This document shows positions 9,019-15,800 of a stretch of DNA of 64,000 nt, piece after piece. The notes below the pieces were generated by a model. The model was not told the origin of the DNA, ran no database searches, and worked only from the letters and a program-made list of their open reading frames with translations. The translations under genes and the position numbers were made by a program. Source of the stretch: CAZEQK01 sp964514395 (GTDB lineage Bacteria; Bacillota; Bacilli; Tepidibacillales; Tepidibacillaceae); contig CAZEQK010000012.1 of NCBI GenBank assembly GCA_964514395.1, positions 12,372 through 76,371 on the forward strand. The letters run 5' to 3'. Position 1 is the first letter of the stretch; every line of letters starts with the position of its first letter.

Positions 9019-9153
9019 ATGAATCGTTGGAAGCTAATCATTTCACTTACTGTGCTCATAATTGTGGTTTCTACTGTAAGTAGTACATTTATATATAAGC
9101 TATCACATCCTTCACAAGTAGAGCATTTTCGAGATTTTCGTAGATCACATTAG
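9019..9153 (+). CDS. 44-residue single-pass membrane peptide
   Basis: The ORF begins MNRWKLIISLTVLIIVVSTV and ends FRDFRRSH. It has one TM helix (residues ~5-27) and a basic, His-containing tail predicted outside or at the interface. GAGGTG at 9005-9010 lies 8 nt before the ATG, and the gene starts 12 bp after the haem-type membrane protein, so co-translation is likely. It could be an accessory subunit of that protein. No family recognised. Confidence 0.6.
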   Translation: MNRWKLIISLTVLIIVVSTVSSTFIYKLSHPSQVEHFRDFRRSH

Positions 9154-9273
9154 TAGAATCTGTAGTAAAAAGTAAAGCTATATTAAATCTAAAGGAAATT
9201 TTTAAAAAAATGTAGTAGTATAAATTGGTGAAGAGTAGATCATGATTTTAAGTGGATGAAAGGAGCTTCTTTT

Positions 9274-9960
9274 ATGGAAAAAATCCTTATAGTTGAAGAT
9301 GAATTAGTGATTTCAAGGGTGCTAAAGGCGTATTTGATGAAAGTGAATTTTCAAGTAGAGCAGGCCTATAGTGGAGAAGAAGCGATAGAAAAATTCCATA
9401 GTTTTAACCCTTCACTTTTGCTATTAGATGTCATGCTACCAGACAAGGATGGCTGGAGTATATTGCAATATGTTCGTGAAAGAAGCTCTTGTCCAGTTAT
9501 TATGCTAACTGCTCTCGGTCAAATAAACCAAAAATTATCCGGTTTAAATCAAGGAGCCGATGATTATATCACAAAACCATTCATTGCAGAGGAAGTTGTA
9601 GCTAGAGTACAGGCGGTGTTAAGAAGGCCAAAAAATATTATCGAGGATAGAAACATCAAATATTTCGGAAGCTTAAAGATAGATTTTCAAGCACATGCTG
9701 TGTTTCTTCATGGAATCGAGCTAGTTTTTACACCTAAAGATCTCTCCTTATTACTATTTCTTGCAAAGCATCCAAATCAAACATTTACGAGAGAGCAATT
9801 AATTGAACAGATTTGGGGGATCGATTATGAAGGAAGTGATCGTGCCGTCGATTTAGCAATTAAAAGGGTGCGAAAAATATTAAACAATTGGCCAACGAAT
9901 CAGGGAGAAATAAAAACTTTAAGAGGATTGGGGTATCAATTTTGTGTATATGAAAAATAA
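9274..9960 (+). CDS. OmpR/PhoB-family response regulator
   Basis: A 228-residue two-component regulator. The receiver domain has the acidic pair in IVEDE, the phospho-acceptor Asp52 in LLLLDVMLPD, the Thr in MLTAL and the Lys in DDYITKPF. The C-terminal winged helix has the typical end FTREQLIEQIWG...DRAVDLAIKRVRK...GLGYQF. I chose the ATG at 9274 because AAAGGAG sits 8 nt upstream; the earlier ATG at 9256 would overlap that site. It overlaps the downstream kinase gene by 17 bp. Likely targets are its own neighbours, including the paired operators at 7338 and 7456; this is inferred. Confidence 0.93.
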   Translation: MEKILIVEDELVISRVLKAYLMKVNFQVEQAYSGEEAIEKFHSFNPSLLLLDVMLPDKDGWSILQYVRERSSCPVIMLTALGQINQKLSGLNQGADDYITKPFIAEEVVARVQAVLRRPKNIIEDRNIKYFGSLKIDFQAHAVFLHGIELVFTPKDLSLLLFLAKHPNQTFTREQLIEQIWGIDYEGSDRAVDLAIKRVRKILNNWPTNQGEIKTLRGLGYQFCVYEK

Positions 9961-11371
9961 AAAACAAACCTCATTACTACGATATTGGACTACCCGTTAT
10001 TTATTAACCATATTAATTGGATTAATTATTATAGGAGTTATCTCCACATTATGGATTAATTATTTTGCAACGATGAGACAGCTAGATATTATGAAATTAC
10101 TAGCAGAAGAAATCTCTGATAGAATTGTTGGTCCACAGGGACAAATTCAAATAGATTACTTTTTACCAAAGGTACTAGAAAGAGGCGAAAGATTCATCCA
10201 CCTTGATACAAAACCATTTTATATGATTCTTGATAAAGATAAAAAAATCATCTTTAGTAAACCAATAGGTATACCACAGGAATTTTTGGCAAGAATTTCG
10301 ACTACGATTGATGATAATAATAACCTTGAACAATTGGTATTGAATCATGGGATCAATGTCTATGTTGTTAAACGGTCAATTACATATAATGACAATACAA
10401 TTGGTTGGGTAATTATTTTGCTCCCTAAAACAGGAGTATTTATCAATTTAGAACAGGTTAGATTGATTATTATTATGTTAGGTAGTTTGGCTATTCTAGG
10501 ATGGATGGTTATCTATTTATTAACTAAAAAATTATCAGAACCAATAAAAGAGGTTGCTGACGCAGCAAAGCAGATTGTAGAAGGTAATTATAGGGTGGAA
10601 CTAAAGAAGAATATAAAAGAAAAAGAGATCAATGAATTAGTTGAATCCTTTAAGGATATGGCTAATCGCTTACAGCAGTTAGAAATGATGAGGACAGAGC
10701 TACTAGCAGGGGTAACTCATGAATTAAAGACGCCAGTAACATCGATTAGTGCATTAGTTCAAGCTGTAAAAGATGATATTGTAACTGGAGAAGAAGCAAA
10801 AGAGTTTCTTGATATAACAACGAAGGAAACAAATAGACTACAAAAAATGGTTGAAGATCTACTCGATTTTAACTCCTTTGCAATTGGTGAGCTAAAAGTG
10901 AATAAGAAAGATTATAATATGAATCAATTAGTAGAAGAAATTATTTATCAATGGGATATTGTTCAAGAAGAGAATCCAATTAAATTAACAACAAAATTAC
11001 CAGAACATACGTTGATGACATATACCGATTCAGCTAGGGTTCAGCAGATTCTGTATAATTTATTAAACAATTCAAAGCAGGCAATAAAGGGCAAGGGAAC
11101 CATTGAGGTTACTCTATATGAAACAGAAGCCGATATTAGAATAGATGTGGCAGATAATGGACCAGGTATTTTAGCAGAGGAGAAGGATTTAGTCTTTGAG
11201 CGCTTTTTCCGTGGTAGGGATAAAAAACAAACCGTACATGGATTAGGTCTTGGTTTATCCTTTAGTAAGATATTAGCAAAGGGATTAGATGGTGAATTAT
11301 TATTAAAAGAAACATCTAAAGCTGGAACGACATTTACCCTTGCCTTACCTAAATTGAAAGCACAACCTTAA
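9944..11371 (+). CDS. Membrane sensor histidine kinase
   Basis: A 475-residue partner of the preceding regulator. It has TM1 (~15-37), an extracytoplasmic sensor of ~130 residues, TM2 (~175-195), HAMP (SEPIKEVADAAKQI), a HisKA phospho-acceptor His259 in VTHELKTPV, then the N-box (NLLNNSKQAI), G1 (DNGPGI) and G2 (GLGLGLSF). The GTG at 9944 has GGGG 10 nt upstream; the ATG at 9950 is an alternative giving a protein two residues shorter. A perfect-stem terminator follows. The ligand is unknown; proximity to a haem-type membrane protein and the MacAB-like exporter suggests envelope or redox stress. Confidence 0.92.
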   Translation: MYMKNKKQTSLLRYWTTRYLLTILIGLIIIGVISTLWINYFATMRQLDIMKLLAEEISDRIVGPQGQIQIDYFLPKVLERGERFIHLDTKPFYMILDKDKKIIFSKPIGIPQEFLARISTTIDDNNNLEQLVLNHGINVYVVKRSITYNDNTIGWVIILLPKTGVFINLEQVRLIIIMLGSLAILGWMVIYLLTKKLSEPIKEVADAAKQIVEGNYRVELKKNIKEKEINELVESFKDMANRLQQLEMMRTELLAGVTHELKTPVTSISALVQAVKDDIVTGEEAKEFLDITTKETNRLQKMVEDLLDFNSFAIGELKVNKKDYNMNQLVEEIIYQWDIVQEENPIKLTTKLPEHTLMTYTDSARVQQILYNLLNNSKQAIKGKGTIEVTLYETEADIRIDVADNGPGILAEEKDLVFERFFRGRDKKQTVHGLGLGLSFSKILAKGLDGELLLKETSKAGTTFTLALPKLKAQP

Positions 11372-11373
11372 AT

Positions 11374-11414
11374 GTCAAAAGCATGCAAAGAATTTGCATG
11401 CTTTTGACTGTTTT
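11374..11414 (+). terminator. Rho-independent terminator of the two-component operon
   Basis: A perfect 16-bp stem (GTCAAAAGCATGCAAA / TTTGCATGCTTTTGAC) with a 3-nt GAA loop, followed by TGTTTTC. Confidence 0.85.
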
Positions 11415-11492
11415 CTAATTCCCATGATGATCTAGAACTTCATCATGCTGAAGGTCATATACGCCTTCTATTTCAAATTCCAATGCTTCCAT
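11415..11492 (-). CDS. Possible 25-residue acidic peptide or gene remnant
   Basis: A minus-strand ORF starting MEALEFEIEG and ending DHHGN, strongly acidic with His. It has no convincing ribosome site, an in-frame stop lies not far upstream, and it abuts the terminator. It may be a gene remnant or chance. Confidence 0.2.
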   Translation of the reverse strand: MEALEFEIEGVYDLQHDEVLDHHGN

Positions 11493-11594
11493 TACATAGA
11501 ATCTACATATTTATAGAGTAGATTAAATATAAGGGTGATATCACGTAATAAAATTACCGATGAAAGTTAAATAAATAAAAAAGGAGGACTAAAC

Positions 11595-11789
11595 ATGGGG
11601 TGTGGACATAAAAAGGCTATGAATCATCTAATGGATCATAGAATGGAAAATGAGGATCATCAACATCCACAAGATGGTATGAGGAATAATCAAGCGGATG
11701 ATAATGACCCGCTAAATATAGTAAAGAAAAGGTTAGCAAATGGAGAAATTTCAGTAGAGGAATATCATCAGATAAAAAAAATGCTATGA
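11595..11789 (+). CDS. Small His-rich protein with C-terminal SHOCT-type motif
   Basis: 64 residues. The N-terminal half is rich in His, Met, Asp and Asn (MGCGHKK..., NHLMDHRMENEDHQH), a composition that could bind metal. The C-terminal ~27 residues, DPLNIVKKRLANGEISVEEY..., match the SHOCT pattern (helix, GEI, helix). AAAGGAGGA lies 6 nt before the ATG. SHOCT motifs usually mediate oligomerisation or membrane-associated assembly. It echoes the repeat unit of the secreted protein at 7535. A terminator follows at 11835. Confidence 0.7.
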   Translation: MGCGHKKAMNHLMDHRMENEDHQHPQDGMRNNQADDNDPLNIVKKRLANGEISVEEYHQIKKML

Positions 11790-11834
11790 GACGATGAGGT
11801 TTAACAATTAGTCATCATAGTAGGAATTTTTCTT

Positions 11835-11868
11835 AAAGAGGGAAGTGTAATCACTGAACTCTTTTTTT
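11835..11868 (+). terminator. Rho-independent terminator after the SHOCT peptide
   Basis: AAAGAG-gga-AGTG-taat-CACT-gaa-CTCTTT followed by T4-5. The interrupted stem and T-run fit an intrinsic terminator. Confidence 0.7.
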
Positions 11869-11890
11869 GTTTAAAAGACTATCTTATTTG

Positions 11891-11938
11891 CCCGATAGCT
11901 AAACCCCGCTAATGCACTGTGTGAACAAGCGGCGCTAA
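11891..11938 (+). repeat. Dispersed repeat, copy 1 (short form)
   Basis: Contains CCGATAGCTAAACCCCGCT and TGCACTGTGTG followed by ACAAGCGGCGCTAAG. The same two blocks recur at 20778-20887 with ~65 extra bases between them. Both copies follow directly after a terminator. It is noncoding as far as I can see. Confidence 0.45.
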
Positions 11939-12037
11939 GCTCCTAGATAAGGTCAACTAACATTCAGGAAAATCATCTGAATGAAGTTTCACTTTGCCTC
12001 TATACTTATGATAATCTAGATAAGGGGTGATTTAACA

Positions 12038-12736
12038 ATGTGTGGAAGATTTACTTTAGTTGCAGATGCAGAAGTACTTAAAAATAGATTTTCATTAAAG
12101 AATATGGATCATTTAGATGTTCATAAACGGTATAATATTGCTCCAACTCAGGATGTTTTAACTGTTATTCATGATGGATTACAGAATAAGGCAGGATTTC
12201 TGCGCTGGGGATTAATTCCTCATTGGACAAAGGATAAATCGATAGGTAATAAAATGATCAATGCTAGAGTAGAAACAATAAATACCAAACCAAGCTTTAG
12301 AACACTACTTGAACGAAGAAGATGCCTTGTCATTGCGGATGGCTTTTATGAATGGAAAAAGATGAAGGAAAAAAAACAGCCATACCACATATTGTTAAAA
12401 ACAAAGGAACCATTTGCCTTTGCAGGGCTGTGGGATAAATGGGAGGATGGCAATGAAGTCATTTATTCCTGTACGATAATTACCACAAAATCAAGCGGGG
12501 AAATGGAAGACATTCATACCCGGATGCCAATTATTTTAGATAAAGAGCAAGAAGAGATTTGGTTAGACCGTTCTATGAAAAATACAGAGGTTCTAAAAAA
12601 TTTATTAACTGTAGATATGAATGAGGAAAGATTAGACTACTATAAAGTATCATCAATCGTCAACTCTCCAAAAGTGGATAATGAAGCATGTTTGACACCA
12701 TTCGGCGAGGAGACAATGCTCCCCGATCCCAAGTAG
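12038..12736 (+). CDS. SRAP-domain protein (YedK/HMCES family)
   Basis: 232 residues, usual family length. It starts MCGRFTL, so Cys2 becomes N-terminal after Met removal. Other conserved residues are Asn33 in YNIAPTQ, Glu105 in GFYEWKK and His160 in IHTRMP. Family members form a covalent link between Cys2 and abasic sites in single-stranded DNA and so protect stalled forks. AAGGGGTGA precedes the ATG. It appears monocistronic; a weak hairpin with a T-run follows near 12726-12748. Confidence 0.93.
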   Translation: MCGRFTLVADAEVLKNRFSLKNMDHLDVHKRYNIAPTQDVLTVIHDGLQNKAGFLRWGLIPHWTKDKSIGNKMINARVETINTKPSFRTLLERRRCLVIADGFYEWKKMKEKKQPYHILLKTKEPFAFAGLWDKWEDGNEVIYSCTIITTKSSGEMEDIHTRMPIILDKEQEEIWLDRSMKNTEVLKNLLTVDMNEERLDYYKVSSIVNSPKVDNEACLTPFGEETMLPDPK

Positions 12737-12811
12737 GATGGGTTTTTTCATTATCACAAAAAATAGGCTTTCATTTGAAATTTTGGGTGTGTCCCTCTAG
12801 ACAAATGTACT

Positions 12812-12841
12812 ACCAAATATTGTATGCTATAGCATAGATTA
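12812..12841 (+). promoter_or_regulatory. Possible sigma-K-like promoter
   Basis: CATAGATTA at 12833-12841 matches the sigma-K -10 pattern CATAnnnTA exactly. An AC at 12812-12813 could serve as the -35, but the spacing is about 2 bp longer than usual. It lies ~40 bp before the giant repeat-protein start. If real, that gene would be expressed in the mother cell late in sporulation. The motif is short and could arise by chance in AT-rich DNA. Confidence 0.3.
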
Positions 12842-12880
12842 TAGGGCATGAGTTTAAAAAAATGTGAAAGGAGAAATATG

Positions 12881-15800
12881 ATGGGATTTCCTAGTGATGA
12901 CAAATGGACACCTCTATTATTAAATGGATCCCCCTTATTTGATCCACCAAATGATGAATTCCCAGGTAGTACTGATATCGTCGGTGATTCTAACTTTCCA
13001 GCAGCCTACTTTGCTTACGATGGTACGAATATTTTTATTAGAATACGTTTAAAGAATGATCCAAGAGCCCAAACAGGATTTCGACAGTTTGCTTGGGGAG
13101 CATTAATCAATACAGATGGTGTAGATGGAACCTACCAATGGTTATTATCTGTTGATGGTCTAAATGAACGGATTGATTTAATTCAGAATACAATAGTAGA
13201 ATTTAATTCTTGGAACGACCCAGCAGAAGGAACAGATGGTAGGGGTAGCCCTAATTTTAGCATACCAATTAGTAATTATAATGTTGCTAGGGCACGTTTA
13301 ACCAATGATGGTTCTAATTTTGGTGGCGTACCAAACTATTTTCTAGAGTTTACGATTCCTGCAAGTATCTTATTCTCATATCTTGGTATCAACGAAAACA
13401 CAGTCATTAAACTCTTAATCTATACGTCAGCAACAATCAATGTATATAATAAGGATTCGTTGCAAAATCAAGGGTTTACCTTTATTGACGGATTTACAGA
13501 TGATACCACTCCAGGAGATAATGATGTTCGGGCAAGGCTGACGACAGAGAAAACGTTAGTTTCAGGACCTAGCACCGTAGTTACTGGAAGCTTAGAGGAA
13601 TGGACAGGTAAAATAACAGTATCAAATATAGGGAAAAGTACTGCAACACAGGTTTTTGTAGAAGATAATATAAGACTTGATACGACATCCAGCTTTTCAA
13701 TCGATAGCTTAACAGCAGGTAGTGCAAGCTATAACTACAATACAAATACACTTTCATGGGATATTGGGAATATAGCTGCAGAAGCTACAGCAGAACTTCA
13801 ATTCACAGTCAGAGGGACATTTAATTCTGTAGATGGTGGTGTTAGAAAATTAAATAGGGCAAAAACCACTGGTATTGATAGTTTTACCGGTAACATGCTT
13901 CCTGTCACCCTAGATTCGATTGATATTAACGTCGTTCAGACAGGTAGTATTGAAGGAATGGTGCTAGACCAAGCAACTGGACTACCAATCCAAGGTAGCA
14001 CAGTTGAACTTAGACTAAATGGCCAGCTTATTGCTACGGATTCAACGGATATTGGGGGAGGCTTCTCTTTTAGTCAATTAGTTGCAGGTAATTACGATCT
14101 TGTTGTTTCCTACCCTAATTATACGACTAAAACACAGGCAGTAGCTGTGGTCGCAAATCAAGTAACATCCGTTACTGTTTTTCTAGAGCCAATACTATCT
14201 ACGATACAGGGAAACATACGAGATACTAGTACGAATCCTATTGCAAGTGCTGATATACTACTACTCAATTCATTTGGTAATATCGTACAGCAAACGACAA
14301 GTGATGGAAATGGATTTTATCAATTTACTAGTTTACCTCCAAGTAGCTATACCATTCAAGTGACTAAATCAGGCTTTCAATCAGCATCCCAATCCATTAT
14401 TCTAAATGCTAACGAAACGAGAACGATAGATTTTATTCTATTAACAAGTCCAGGTAGGGTAGTTGGTACGGTTACAGACCAAGCAAGCAATCCAATTAAT
14501 GGCGTGGTTGTTGAGATATTAGATAGTAATCAAGTAGTTGTAGCTACGACGACGACGAATAATATCGGGCAGTATGAAGTAAATGCATTAGCTCCAGGTA
14601 GTTATTTAGTAAGGTTTACTGCAACAAATTTTATTATAGCAGTAATAGGCTTTAGTGTTGCTGCTGGTGAAACAGCCATTGTTGATGCAACCCTTGCTCC
14701 AGCACCTGGTAGCTTGCAGGGTACAGTTACCGATGGGAATACAGGTCTACCTTTAGAAAATGTAAATGTAGTAGTGGTTGACCACTCAAACGTAATTGTT
14801 GCCGAAGCATTTACAGATGCGAATGGATATTATCAAATACCATCACTAGCACCAGAAAACTATTCCGTTACCTTTATAAAATCTGGCTATGCCAGTACGA
14901 CATTAGGAACGATTATCTCTCCAAATATGATTACTACACTTGATGTAGCACTTAATACAAATGCAGGTGCATTGCGGGGAACGGTAACAACACTAGATGG
15001 AACACCTATTGAAAATACTAGTATTAAGGTTTTCCTAAATAACGTTCTTGTTAATATGACTACCACAGATGCGAATGGAAGCTATGAAATAAACAATCTA
15101 GGGCCTGGTGTATATACCGTAACTGCCACAGCTGAAAATTTCCAAGCTAAAACATCTGGAGCAACAATTGAAGCTCATCAAATAACAATCGTCGATTTCC
15201 AATTAATTGAGAATCCGGGTGGGATTTTTGGTAGTGTAACAGATGCTGTAGGTAATCCGATTAACGGGGCAGAAATTAGTATCCGTGAAAATTCAGTGGA
15301 TGGTCCTGAGGTTGCAGTAGCTGTAACAGATACAAATGGAAATTACAGTGTATCAAATTTAGCGCCAGGAAATTATGTGGCTATTGCGTTGGCAAATGGC
15401 TTCCAATCTGCAATTGCAGGGGCCACGGTAGTAGCTAATGTGTCAACAGAGGTTAATTTTACCCTACAATCAAATCCAGGTTCAATCGGTGGGAAAATAA
15501 CAAATGCAAATACAGGTTCTCCTATTCAAGGAGCGAGAGTAGAGGTTAGAATTATAAATATTAATGGTGTAGTGATAGAAACCATTTTCACCGATAATCA
15601 AGGAGATTACCTCGCTACGTTATTAGAACCAGGGAATTATACGGTTGTTGCTTTTGCAGATGGCTTCCAATTTGGAAGTGGAAGTACATTAGTGCAAGCA
15701 GGTCAAACAAGTATTGTAAATATAGCTCTTTTACCAAATCCTGGTCGGATTATAGGGATTATATCAGATGCAACGACAGGAATTGGAATACCAGGTGCCC

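Noticed and set aside
11533..11550. Operator palindrome GTGATATCAC before the SHOCT peptide
   Set aside because: A single 10-bp palindrome in AT-rich DNA with no second copy seen; too weak to claim.
12726..12748. Terminator after the SRAP gene
   Set aside because: Only a short imperfect stem (ATCC/GGAT) precedes the T-run, so I left it out as a feature.
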